Assembly: GCF_002217945.1 (NCBI RefSeq)
Contig: NZ_BCMG01000004.1
Span: forward strand, 1-64,000
Source: Secundilactobacillus silagei JCM 19001
Lineage (GTDB): Bacteria; Bacillota; Bacilli; Lactobacillales; Lactobacillaceae
Length of the DNA stretch: 64,000 nucleotides
Reading direction: 5' to 3'
Numbering within the stretch: the stretch's first letter is position 1; each line of letters begins with the position of its first letter. Both the position numbers and the translations under genes were made by a program. The notes under the pieces are model-generated. The model worked only from the letters and a program-made list of their open reading frames with translations, was not told the DNA's origin and ran no database searches. Below are positions 53,766 to 63,212 of this stretch, one piece after another.

Positions 53766-53856
53766 GTCGTATCAGCACCTTTCTATTGTGAAACTATTTT
53801 ACCATTAATTCGGCCAATTCTGATAGTGCAGACGGCATGTTGATGAAATTTATTTA

Positions 53857-53895
53857 TTGAAAATTATTTCACAAATCGGCCTGGTATGCTACAAT
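53857..53895 (+). promoter_or_regulatory. rex promoter with Rex box
   Basis: TTGAAAATTATTTCACAA (53857-53874) matches the Rex consensus TTGTGAA-N4-TTCACAA at 12 of 14 fixed positions. It overlaps the likely -35 TTCACA (53868-53873), 16 bases from TACAAT (53890-53895, extended -10 TGC). A TTGTGAA half-site also lies at 53786-53792, next to the ydiF start. Autorepression of rex is inferred. Confidence 0.7.
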
Positions 53896-54014
53896 TGACT
53901 CGAATGATGGTTTCACAAACTTATTTATTTTATGAAATCGTAATAATTTAGATGATTAAAAAAATCGTTCCTTAAATTGTTTTAATCAAGTAAGTTCACA
54001 GGGAGGAAAAGAAA

Positions 54015-54653
54015 TTGGCAGAAACAAAAATTCCAAAAGCCACAGCCAAACGATTACCGATCTATTATCGCTATCTGAACATTTTGCATGATTCCGATAA
54101 GAATCGGGTATCGTCAACGGAGCTTTCAGAGGCCGTTAAGGTTGATTCAGCCACGATACGGCGTGACTTTTCATACTTTGGTGCCCTTGGAAAACGGGGT
54201 TACGGGTATGATGTTGATAGTTTATTGAAGTTTTTCAAAAAGATCTTAAACCAGGACAAGCTGACTAATGCAGCCTTAATTGGTGTTGGTAATTTAGGGA
54301 ATGCACTACTGAACTTTAACTTTCATCAAAACAGCAACGTGCGGATCAGTGCGGCTTTTGATGTTCGTCCGGATCTGGCAAATACCGTTCAAAGCGGTGT
54401 GCCGATTTATCCGATGGCTGAGTTACGTAAACAGCTAGAGGACCAGCAGATTAAGATCGTGATTTTAACGGTGCCTGAATCAGTGGCACAAAACGTGACG
54501 GATGATGCTGTTGCCGGTGGTGTTCAAGGGATCCTTAACTTTACACCGTTACGGATTTCAGTGCCATCTAACGTGCGGGTTCAAAACGTCGATCTGACAA
54601 ATGAACTGCAGACCTTGATCTACTTCTTGGATCATTATAACGAAGAAGATTAG
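54015..54653 (+). CDS. rex: Redox-sensing transcriptional repressor Rex
   Basis: A 212-residue repressor that senses the NADH/NAD+ ratio. N-terminal winged helix (about residues 8-80, with [20 protein letters not shown]) and a Rossmann domain (about 85-210, [13 protein letters not shown]). The C-terminal swapped helix ([11 protein letters not shown]) is present. Start TTG 54015 with GGGAGG 9 bases upstream. A Rex box overlaps its own promoter. It is followed by a terminator and the groESL operon, as in relatives. Confidence 0.94.
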   Translation: MAETKIPKATAKRLPIYYRYLNILHDSDKNRVSSTELSEAVKVDSATIRRDFSYFGALGKRGYGYDVDSLLKFFKKILNQDKLTNAALIGVGNLGNALLNFNFHQNSNVRISAAFDVRPDLANTVQSGVPIYPMAELRKQLEDQQIKIVILTVPESVAQNVTDDAVAGGVQGILNFTPLRISVPSNVRVQNVDLTNELQTLIYFLDHYNEED

Positions 54654-54714
54654 GTTATCAGTTTAATAGCGACCATGTGGATTAGAAAGTGGTTTATTTG
54701 ATCGTTTCGAATGA

Positions 54715-54763
54715 AAACAGCTTGAGTATCAGTTGATTGTGACTGGTATTCAGGCTGTTTTTA
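54715..54763 (+). terminator. Terminator of rex
   Basis: AACAGCTTGAGTATCAGT pairs with ACTGGTATTCAGGCTGTT with a few wobbles, followed by TTTT. Confidence 0.88.
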
Positions 54764-54825
54764 GATTTAGGGGTTGTTCCCAAATCGCTAAAACCAACTA
54801 AATTATTCTTTTTTGGGTAAATCTC

Positions 54826-54892
54826 TTGCATTTGGGTGGGAATAATTTTATAGTATTAATTGTGATTAGCACTTGTGTTAGGTGAGTGCTAA
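54826..54892 (+). promoter_or_regulatory. groESL promoter and CIRCE element
   Basis: TTGCAT (54826-54831) and TATAGT (54849-54854) are 17 bases apart. CIRCE follows at 54866-54892: TTAGCACTT-N9-GAGTGCTAA. One base in the left arm (T for C) departs from the consensus. HrcA should repress the operon at this site. Confidence 0.93.
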
Positions 54893-54927
54893 TAGTGCTA
54901 AACTTTATATTTATTGGAGGGATTCAA

Positions 54928-55212
54928 GTGTTAAAACCATTAGGAGACCGTGTAATTTTACAAGCACAAGAAGAAGAAGAACAAACTGTTGGCGGCATCG
55001 TGCTCGCCAGCAACGCTCAGGAAAAGCCACAAACAGGCAAAGTCATTGCTGTAGGTGATGGCCGGGTGCTTGACAATGGTGAAAAGGTTGCGCCAAGTGT
55101 TAAAGAAGGCGACACTGTCTTGTTTGATAAATACGCAGGTACTGAAGTTAAATATAACGGTGACTCTTACCTAGTTGTCCACGAAAAGGACCTTGTCGCA
55201 ATCGTCGACTAG
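54928..55212 (+). CDS. groES: Co-chaperonin GroES
   Basis: A 94-residue Hsp10 that caps Gro[27 protein letters not shown] at the N-terminus is typical, including the mobile loop, and it ends KDLVAIVD. Start GTG 54928, with GGAGG 8 bases upstream. It is the first gene of the CIRCE-controlled groESL operon. Confidence 0.96.
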   Translation: MLKPLGDRVILQAQEEEEQTVGGIVLASNAQEKPQTGKVIAVGDGRVLDNGEKVAPSVKEGDTVLFDKYAGTEVKYNGDSYLVVHEKDLVAIVD

Positions 55213-55269
55213 TTCTTAGTTCAACTAGAATAAATTGTTAAACGATATTATTTTATGAGGTGAAGTTAA

Positions 55270-56898
<1,629 letters not shown>

Positions 56899-56935
56899 CA
56901 TTTCGTTCAAACAATATCTGTTTGAATGTTAAACT

Positions 56936-56977
56936 AAAAGCACCTGAAATGACTGCTCATTTCAGGTGCTTTTTTGT
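56936..56977 (+). terminator. Terminator of groESL
   Basis: AAAAGCACCTGAAATGA pairs with TCATTTCAGGTGCTTTT around a 4-nt loop, followed by more T residues. Confidence 0.95.
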
Positions 56978-57166
56978 GATCCATATAGAGGAAAGAATTT
57001 TACCTCATGGTGGCTAGAATAAGTGGCAGTTAGGGTCTCACGGTTAACCCGTTCAGATTGTTTCGTCACAGCTTGCTTTACCGTGATAGTTTGTTGTACA
57101 ATACCAATTGATTTTGTAAACCCATCTGCGGCATTCACTTATTTTGAATATTATTTTTTCGAAAAG

Positions 57167-57201
57167 AGCTATCAGCTACTGTGGTCTTGTGGTTGATAGC
57201 T
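57167..57201 (+). other. Leader hairpin of the kimA-like gene
   Basis: AGCTATCA (57167-57174) pairs with TGATAGCT (57194-57201), just upstream of the ribosome binding site GGAG. The rest of the 250-base gap (56978-57229) shows no gene and no ydaO-type c-di-AMP riboswitch sequence. Confidence 0.5.
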
Positions 57202-57229
57202 GTTATTCGTCGATAAAGGAGTAAAGAAC

Positions 57230-59065
57230 ATGTGGCGTTATTTGAAACGGTTACTTATTGGTAAACCGTTGAAGACGACGGATGAGGGTGGCCAGGCGTT
57301 AACCAAGTTTAAAGCCTTGGCACTGCTCTCTTCTGATGCGTTATCTTCAGTTGCATATGGGACTGAACAAATTACAACCGTTTTAATCACACTTTCAGCA
57401 GCAGCCTTAATGTATCAACTTTGGGTAGCTGCGCTAGTGCTGGTTTTACTGTTTGCAATTACGTTGTCATACCAACAAATTATTCACGCCTACCCCTCTG
57501 GTGGAGGCGCGTACGTTGTTGCAACGACTAACTGGGGACAATCAGCCGGGTTAGTTGCTGGGGGCTCGCTGTTAGTCGATTATATGCTGACTGTGGCGGT
57601 TTCTGTTACTTCTGGTACCGATGCCATTATCTCAGCTGTTCCAGCGCTTAGAGCGCATACAGTTGGCATTTCAATCATTCTGGTGCTGGGTATCATGGCG
57701 TTAAACCTGCGTGGGATGCGCGAATCGGCCTCGTTTTTGACTTTACCGGTCTATTTCTTCATTTTCATGATTTTTATCATGATTGGCTGGGGCCTTTTCG
57801 GCATTCTCACTGGCCGAGTGGTTTATCACGCGGCTTCGGCGATTGGCGCTCCCGTTCAAGGGATGACGCTGGTTCTGTTCTTCCGGGCGTTTTCTAGTGG
57901 TTCATCGTCTCTGACAGGGGTTGAAGCCATTAGTAATGCGGTGCCTAATTTCCACAAGCCTAAGAGTCATAACGCCAGTGCGACACTTGCTATTATGGCA
58001 TCGATCTTGGCCTTCTTCTTTGGTGGCATTACGTTTCTCAGTTACTACCTTGGCATTCGGCCAATGGCAGACAACACCGTCCTTTCACAAATTGGTCAAG
58101 CCATCTTTGGTCACGGGGTGATTTATTACCTCTTGCAATTAGCTACGGCTGCTATCTTGGCAGTGGCTGCTAATACTGGTTTTTCAGCCTTTCCAATTTT
58201 GGCTTATAACATGGCGAAGGATAAGTTCTTGCCTCACGCCTATCTGGATCGTGGAGATCGGCTGGGCTATTCCAACGGCATTATTTCCTTAGCGGTTGGT
58301 GCAATCTTCTTGATCATCATCTTCCACGGGAAAACCAGTCTGTTGATTCCACTCTATGCAGTTGGGGTCTTCGTACCGTTTACGTTATCGCAATCCGGTA
58401 TGATTCGCCACTGGTTTAGAGTGCGTGAGGGTAAGTGGGGCCTTAAAGCCATCATTAACTTTGTTGGGGCGTTTATTTCCTTTGCCCTGGTGGTCTTCTT
58501 GTTCTGGCTCCATTTTGGCAACGTCTGGCCTTACTTGATCGTGATGCCAGCGCTGATCTACATGTTCTACCGGATTCATTTACACTACATCAACGTCGCC
58601 CACCAGTTACGGGTGAGTGAAAATAGTGACGCGGTAAAGCGCCATTACGATGGGGCAACGGTGATCGTTCTGGTCAGTGATGTGACTCAGGTAACTGCGC
58701 ACGCTATTGATTACGCACGGTCCGTCGGTGATTACGTGATCGCCATGCACGTGTCATTTGATGAAAATCCCCGCAAGGAACATAAAACCGCACAGAAATT
58801 CAAAGTTGAATTCCCGGATGTTCGGTTCGTTGATATTCACTCGTCTTACCGGTCAATCATCACACCAACGTTGCGGTTCTGCGATGTGATCGCTAAACGG
58901 GCTGCTGAGCGGAACTTTACCACGACGGTATTGGTCCCGCAATTCGTACCACGCCGGCCTTGGCAAAATATTTTGCATAACCAGACCGCTTTGAGACTGC
59001 GTTCAGCCTTAAATACGCGGCAAAACATTATTGTGTCAACTTATAGCTACCACTTAAAGAGATAG
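57230..59065 (+). CDS. kimA: APC superfamily transporter, KimA-like potassium importer
   Basis: A 611-residue protein with about twelve transmembrane helices (residues 25-455) and a soluble C-terminal USP-like domain (about 475-605). FKALALLSSDALSSVAYGTEQ near the start and YPSGGGAYVVA near 88 are typical of the KimA/YdaO group, which brings in K+ with protons and is inhibited by c-di-AMP binding the C-terminal domain. A basic N-terminus and GGAG before the ATG support the start. Substrate is inferred from the family; related proteins may carry amino acids. Confidence 0.82.
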   Translation: MWRYLKRLLIGKPLKTTDEGGQALTKFKALALLSSDALSSVAYGTEQITTVLITLSAAALMYQLWVAALVLVLLFAITLSYQQIIHAYPSGGGAYVVATTNWGQSAGLVAGGSLLVDYMLTVAVSVTSGTDAIISAVPALRAHTVGISIILVLGIMALNLRGMRESASFLTLPVYFFIFMIFIMIGWGLFGILTGRVVYHAASAIGAPVQGMTLVLFFRAFSSGSSSLTGVEAISNAVPNFHKPKSHNASATLAIMASILAFFFGGITFLSYYLGIRPMADNTVLSQIGQAIFGHGVIYYLLQLATAAILAVAANTGFSAFPILAYNMAKDKFLPHAYLDRGDRLGYSNGIISLAVGAIFLIIIFHGKTSLLIPLYAVGVFVPFTLSQSGMIRHWFRVREGKWGLKAIINFVGAFISFALVVFLFWLHFGNVWPYLIVMPALIYMFYRIHLHYINVAHQLRVSENSDAVKRHYDGATVIVLVSDVTQVTAHAIDYARSVGDYVIAMHVSFDENPRKEHKTAQKFKVEFPDVRFVDIHSSYRSIITPTLRFCDVIAKRAAERNFTTTVLVPQFVPRRPWQNILHNQTALRLRSALNTRQNIIVSTYSYHLKR

Positions 59066-59078
59066 TTACGTTTAGATT

Positions 59079-59114
59079 AAAAGCACTTCAATCAGTATTG
59101 GTTGAGGTGCTTTT
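59079..59114 (+). terminator. Terminator of the kimA-like gene
   Basis: AAAAGCACTTCAA pairs with TTGAGGTGCTTTT (one wobble). Confidence 0.88.
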
Positions 59115-59536
59115 GCTGTGTAAAGGGGGTGAATATTACACCCTTGTGGTATTTAAAATATCAACTGGATATGATTTGATCGAACGGTCGGCTATAATGA
59201 TATGGAAGTTTTCAGGTGTATTCAGAAAGTTGATAAATAGGGAAACATATGTGGCCAATTGGTGAGCTTTAACTATGGTGCTGTTATGTAAGACGAGGAG
59301 CGTTGACATTCCAATGCAAAGCCTTATGAGACTGTTTACGGACTTCAATGTGTTATTTAGATAGTAAGACGTCAATGGAAGCTGCTTGGGTGCTTGGTTT
59401 TGACCAGATTGAAAATTGCATCAAGGACAAAATTATGGTACTAAGTTTTCTTACCAGATAGACATAGTGTGTATCAAAGATAAATCCGACACTATTGCAT
59501 AGGGTTAATTTATTAGGCCTATCCTGATGGCAATCA
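59115..59536. other. Gene-poor stretch, possible remnant
   Basis: About 420 bases without a supportable gene. All frames are broken by stops, and no ribosome binding site precedes the short open stretches. A 33-codon open piece at about 59360-59460 (containing MEAAWVLGFDQIE) is the longest run resembling protein on the plus strand, but I do not recognise it. It may be decayed sequence. Confidence 0.4.
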
Positions 59537-59568
59537 AAAAAGTCGTCAAAAATTAATCTTGGCGGCTT
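59537..59568. terminator. Terminator-like hairpin near lrgB
   Basis: On the plus strand AAGTCGTCAA pairs with TTGGCGGCTT using two G-U pairs. On the minus strand, where lrgB ends, the stem has two C-A mismatches but is followed by six T residues. Direction is therefore unclear. Confidence 0.5.
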
Positions 59569-59614
59569 CTTATCTGTAGTTTGTAGTTGAGAAATTTGTT
59601 TCAATCAATTTAAT

Positions 59615-60379
59615 TTAGAATAAGCCCATCATGTGCGCAAATGGCGGTACGACAATGTCGACGACGATTGAGATGACAACGACGGCGATAGAAGCCATGG
59701 CACCTTGGATGGAACCGAGTTGAACGGCTTTAGCTGAACCCACCGTATGGCCGGCAGTTCCTAAACCTAAACCAGCACCAACTGGATCGCTGTTTAACCT
59801 GAAGATCTTGATCAGGAAATCAGCTAAGGCGTAAATCAAGACGGCGTTGATGATACATGCCATCGCGGTAACGGCCGGAATACCACCAACGGCACCAGAA
59901 ATCGGCATCGCAATCGCAGTCGTGGCAGCTTGTGACAGCATTGAAGCAATCATGGTATTGTCAAGACCGAGGAGCTTTGAAACGTAGTAGATGATAAATA
60001 ATGAAATAATCATCCCAACGATCAGTGACAAAATAATTTCTAACCAGAACTTCTTTACCACGTCATTCCGGCGGTACAGCGGAATGGCAAAGGCAATCGT
60101 AGCAGGGTTTAAGAACCAGAAGATGATGTCACCGCCTGGCTTATAAGCGGATTGATAGAAGGTTGGCAGTGAAACGCCGAACCATTTAGCCATGAGCCAA
60201 AGAATAAAAATACCTAAAACCATACCAACAAATAATGGCTGGAATAAGAAGAATCCCTTTGAAATTTTAAATAAATATTTACCGATAAGGAAGACAGCCA
60301 GCGACAGGAAAATACCAAAGAACGCCATTCCACCAACTTTCGGATCTAATGCATTACCGAAAAAATTCACCCAGGTCAT
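59615..60379 (-). CDS. lrgB: LrgB family protein
   Basis: A 254-residue membrane protein with about seven or eight helices. Family features include GGDIIFWFLNPATIAFAIPL near residue 78, ATTAIAMPIS near 150 and GLGLGTAGHTVGSAKAVQLG near 206. LrgB pairs with LrgA; the pair was linked to autolysis control, and in Bacillus and Streptococcus homologues take up or release pyruvate. It lies 38 bases after lrgA on the minus strand. Confidence 0.92.
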   Translation of the reverse strand: MTWVNFFGNALDPKVGGMAFFGIFLSLAVFLIGKYLFKISKGFFLFQPLFVGMVLGIFILWLMAKWFGVSLPTFYQSAYKPGGDIIFWFLNPATIAFAIPLYRRNDVVKKFWLEIILSLIVGMIISLFIIYYVSKLLGLDNTMIASMLSQAATTAIAMPISGAVGGIPAVTAMACIINAVLIYALADFLIKIFRLNSDPVGAGLGLGTAGHTVGSAKAVQLGSIQGAMASIAVVVISIVVDIVVPPFAHMMGLF

Positions 60380-60417
60380 TTAACTCAATCCTTTCTATAG
60401 TTGGGAGAGTTACTGAA

Positions 60418-60864
60418 TTACTGGATATCGGTCGTCTTGTGGAAGACTTTTCGACTGATAGCCATAAATCCAGCGGTGGTATATGCGATTACAACTAGCA
60501 GGATAACAGTTGCTAAGATAATAGTCACAATCAGCATAACACCCGTCAAAGCGCCGTCATCTGTAAAGACATTCAATGAATTGGCCATTTGAATACCAGA
60601 TGGGACAAACAAGAAAGCAATCAAGCTAATTAGAAAATCAGCCATTTTCTCAACTTGGTATAACTTAATAATGTGTGATGCTAATAGCACATACATTAAA
60701 ATCAGACCAATAACTGGAGTTGGAACAGGAAATGACTTAGGGAATAATGGTGAAATGAGTGAGGAAACAAATAACACGCCTGCAAATATGCCCATTTGCT
60801 GTAAGATCGGTGCTGGTTCATGCTCAGTTGCAGCGGTCTTAGTAGCTTCTTGATTACTTGCCAT
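60418..60864 (-). CDS. lrgA: CidA/LrgA family protein
   Basis: A 148-residue membrane protein with four helices (about residues 25-45, 52-72, 78-98 and 108-130), a soluble N-terminal stretch of about 22 residues and the typical PTPVIGLILMYVLL and FLFVPSGIQMA motifs. The start is ATG 60864, 7 bases after GGGGTG. It is the first gene of lrgAB; two cre-like sites flank its promoter, so CcpA control and a link to pyruvate or overflow metabolism are likely. Confidence 0.92.
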   Translation of the reverse strand: MASNQEATKTAATEHEPAPILQQMGIFAGVLFVSSLISPLFPKSFPVPTPVIGLILMYVLLASHIIKLYQVEKMADFLISLIAFLFVPSGIQMANSLNVFTDDGALTGVMLIVTIILATVILLVVIAYTTAGFMAISRKVFHKTTDIQ

Positions 60865-60917
60865 AATCAAACACCCCTTTCAAAAGCAAAGTTCAAACCC
60901 GAAGAGATTCACAAACT

Positions 60918-61001
60918 AGTAAAGCGTTTTCACTTCACAACAACAGTATAGTTACTGCTAAAACAAAACGCAAGGTAATAGCCATTGTGTAAACGATTAC
61001 T
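60918..61001 (-). promoter_or_regulatory. lrgAB promoter with two cre-like sites
   Basis: On the minus strand TTGCGT (60968-60973) and TATACT (60945-60950) are 17 bases apart. A cre site lies upstream (TGTAAACGATTACT, 60988-61001), matching TGNAANCGNWNNCW at every position. A second, near-palindromic cre-like site (AGTAAAGCGTTTTCACT, 60918-60934) lies just downstream of the expected start. CcpA could act at both. Confidence 0.7.
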
Positions 61002-61088
61002 GAAATTTTTTACTTGTGTAATAAAGCCTTTCATCACAAAGATTGTTCAATTTTTTAATCGTTTTATTGAAAAAATTCTGATGGATGA

Positions 61089-61117
61089 TTGTGTTTACTG
61101 AAAGCGATTTGTATAAT
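61089..61117 (+). promoter_or_regulatory. tagO promoter
   Basis: TTGTGT (61089-61094) and TATAAT (61112-61117) are spaced by 17 bases, 33 bases before the start codon. The spacer holds TGAAAGCGATTTGT, a cre-like sequence with one mismatch. Confidence 0.7.
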
Positions 61118-61150
61118 AGTACCAATGTGTCATGAAGAGAGGAAACTATT

Positions 61151-62245
61151 ATGAAATTCGAAATCATCGTCAGTTTGGTTGCGACTATGATTTTATCCGC
61201 TATCCTGACACCGTTCGTCCGAAAGCTGGCGTTCCGGGTGGGAGCAATCGATAAACCAAATGCAAGAAGAGTGAATAAGGTGCCAATGCCAACAATGGGT
61301 GGATTAGCGATTTTTCTCTCCTATACCTTTGCCACTGTCTTCCTGTTAAGGTTTCAAATTCCGACGCGTCAGTTATGGGGCGTGCTGGCTGGTGAATGCG
61401 TGATTATTGCCACCGGGATCATCGACGATATCTTCGAACTAAAGCCACGGCAGAAAGTTCTGGGGATTTCCATTGCGGCGTTAGTGGTCTACTTTGCTGC
61501 TGGGGTCAAAATGAGTCACCTGACGATTCCCTTCGTTGGGATGGTTTCGCTAGGCTGGCTTAGCCTGCCGATCACCTGGATCTGGATATTAGCGATTACG
61601 AATGCCGTGAACCTGATCGATGGCCTGGATGGTCTTGCAACCGGGGTGGGCATCATCGCCTTATCAACGATGGGGATCACCGGGCTGTTTTTCTTGAACG
61701 TGGCCAATACCTTTGTGGGCATCAGCATCTTTGCCTTAGTGGCCGCGATGATCGGCTTTTTGCCCTATAATTTTTTCCCTGCGCGAATTTACCTGGGTGA
61801 TACCGGGTCGCTGTTCATTGGGTTCATGATGTCAGTCTTCTCGCTCTACGGGTTAAAAAATGTCACTTTTATTTCGTTGATCATTCCGGTGGTGATCATG
61901 GGGGTACCCATTACGGATACGGTGTATGCAATTCTTCGCAGAATGCTGAATCGGCAGCCAATTTCTCACGCGGATAAACACCATCTGCATCACCGGTTGA
62001 TGCAAATTGGCTTAACGCATCGGCAAACCGTGTTAGTGATTTACGGGATTGCGTTGATCTTCGCCTTTATTTCGTTGATGTATCCCATTTCACCAACTTG
62101 GGGCATCATTTGTTTGACCATCGCCAGTTTGGTGGGATTAGAGTTATTTGTGGAAGCAATCGGGTTAGTTGGTGTTAACCGCCAGCCCTTGTTAAATTGG
62201 ATCAAGCGGATCGTCAAAGGGACGACTTCAAAAAATTCACATTGA
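61151..62245 (+). CDS. tagO: Undecaprenyl-phosphate GlcNAc-1-phosphate transferase (TagO/MraY family)
   Basis: A 364-residue membrane protein with about ten to eleven helices that starts wall teichoic acid (or other polymer) synthesis by moving GlcNAc-1-P from UDP-GlcNAc to undecaprenyl phosphate. Catalytic motifs: TGIIDDIFELKP near residue 93 (DD pair), NAVNLIDGLDGLATG near 151, YLGDTGSLFIGF near 214 and the HADKHHLHHRL motif near 275. GAGAGG precedes the ATG. It is next to yigZ and comFA as in Bacillus. A very long palindrome follows the stop. Confidence 0.93.
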   Translation: MKFEIIVSLVATMILSAILTPFVRKLAFRVGAIDKPNARRVNKVPMPTMGGLAIFLSYTFATVFLLRFQIPTRQLWGVLAGECVIIATGIIDDIFELKPRQKVLGISIAALVVYFAAGVKMSHLTIPFVGMVSLGWLSLPITWIWILAITNAVNLIDGLDGLATGVGIIALSTMGITGLFFLNVANTFVGISIFALVAAMIGFLPYNFFPARIYLGDTGSLFIGFMMSVFSLYGLKNVTFISLIIPVVIMGVPITDTVYAILRRMLNRQPISHADKHHLHHRLMQIGLTHRQTVLVIYGIALIFAFISLMYPISPTWGIICLTIASLVGLELFVEAIGLVGVNRQPLLNWIKRIVKGTTSKNSH

Positions 62246-62258
62246 GTTGAGTGAAGCT

Positions 62259-62369
62259 GTGACAAAACTCGGTAGATTCCAGAATTTAACCCCAAAAGTG
62301 CTTGTTCCGGCGAACTTTGTCGGGACAAGCACTTTTGGGGTTAAATGGCCGGAATCTGAGTTTTGGCAC
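62259..62369. repeat. 111-nt near-perfect palindrome after tagO
   Basis: Left arm GTGACAAAACTC...AGATTCC...TTTAACCCCAAAAGTG and right arm CACTTTTGGGGTTAAA...GGAATCT...GAGTTTTGGCAC pair along about 45 positions per arm, with only short bulges and a 10-nt loop. The core 21 bp (TTTAACCC to GCTTGT) are perfect. It begins 13 bases after the tagO stop. It lacks a T-run on either strand. Confidence 0.85.
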
Positions 62370-62498
62370 GCGATTAGACTACATTGAAGTATTGAATAAA
62401 TAGACATTTTTTTGCTATCTTCAGTTAAGAAGTCAGTTGAAATATTGACCAATATCGACTTAAGTCACAAATTTTTTTTAGTCGGTTAAATTTAGTGG

Positions 62499-63164
62499 TC
62501 AGTCTTTGGCAGTGTCAGCATCCGGATAAACCGGAACGTCAACTTCATGGTAGTGTTCATCACTGGCTTTGATCGTGACCTGCCCAGAAAGCAGGTTCAT
62601 GATGTTGGTCTGAACTTGATCAACTAGGGCTAAATCAGCTGCGATAGTCACCTGAACGTCGCTACCATAGTCGGTGTTGACCACGTTGATTTGCTGCTGT
62701 TCAAGGTGGTAGTTTAATTTTTCGTAGTTGGCATAGGAGACGGTGAGGATGAGATCTTGCTGCAGCACTTTTTTGACTAAACCAACTTGTTCAATGGCCC
62801 GTGATGTTGAGTTGCTATACGCCCGAATCAGACCGCCGGCGCCCAACTTGGTACCGCCAAAGTAACGGGTGACCACGGCAACCACATCGTGCAGTGCCAT
62901 CCGTTTTAAAACTTCTAGGATGGGCACGCCAGCGGTCCCAGAAGGTTCACCGTCGTCGCTTTCCCGTTGAATCTCGTCGTGTTCACCAAGCATGTAAGCA
63001 AAGCAGTTATGGTTGGCTTTGGGATTGGCTTGGCGGACTGATTCAATAAACACATCAGCAGTCTCTTTAGTAGTCGCTCGTTGCACGCTGCAGATAAAGC
63101 GTGATTTTTTAATTTCCAGCTCATGGGAACCGCTGGCCTTGATCGTTAAATAATTTTTTGACAT
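62499..63164 (-). CDS. yigZ: YigZ (IMPACT) family protein
   Basis: A 221-residue protein with an N-terminal UPF0029 domain (about residues 15-125, KKSRFICSVQRA, NCFAYMLG, GEPSGTAGVPILEVL and VTRYFGGTKLGAGGLIRAYS) and a C-terminal DUF1949 ferredoxin-like domain (about 140-200). It is related to yeast Yih1/IMPACT; the bacterial function is unknown. GGAG lies 10 bases before the ATG. It is divergent from comFA, the known arrangement in Firmicutes. Confidence 0.9.
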   Translation of the reverse strand: MSKNYLTIKASGSHELEIKKSRFICSVQRATTKETADVFIESVRQANPKANHNCFAYMLGEHDEIQRESDDGEPSGTAGVPILEVLKRMALHDVVAVVTRYFGGTKLGAGGLIRAYSNSTSRAIEQVGLVKKVLQQDLILTVSYANYEKLNYHLEQQQINVVNTDYGSDVQVTIAADLALVDQVQTNIMNLLSGQVTIKASDEHYHEVDVPVYPDADTAKD

Positions 63165-63212
63165 CAGTTTATTACTCCATTTCTTGCGTAGTTATCTTGA
63201 TAAGAGGTGAGG

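Noticed and set aside
53786-53803. Second full Rex box at the ydiF start
   Set aside because: Only the left half (TTGTGAA) fits; the right half is a poor match.
56978-57229. A ydaO-type c-di-AMP riboswitch before the KimA-like gene
   Set aside because: None of the conserved sequence of that class was found; only a simple hairpin is present.
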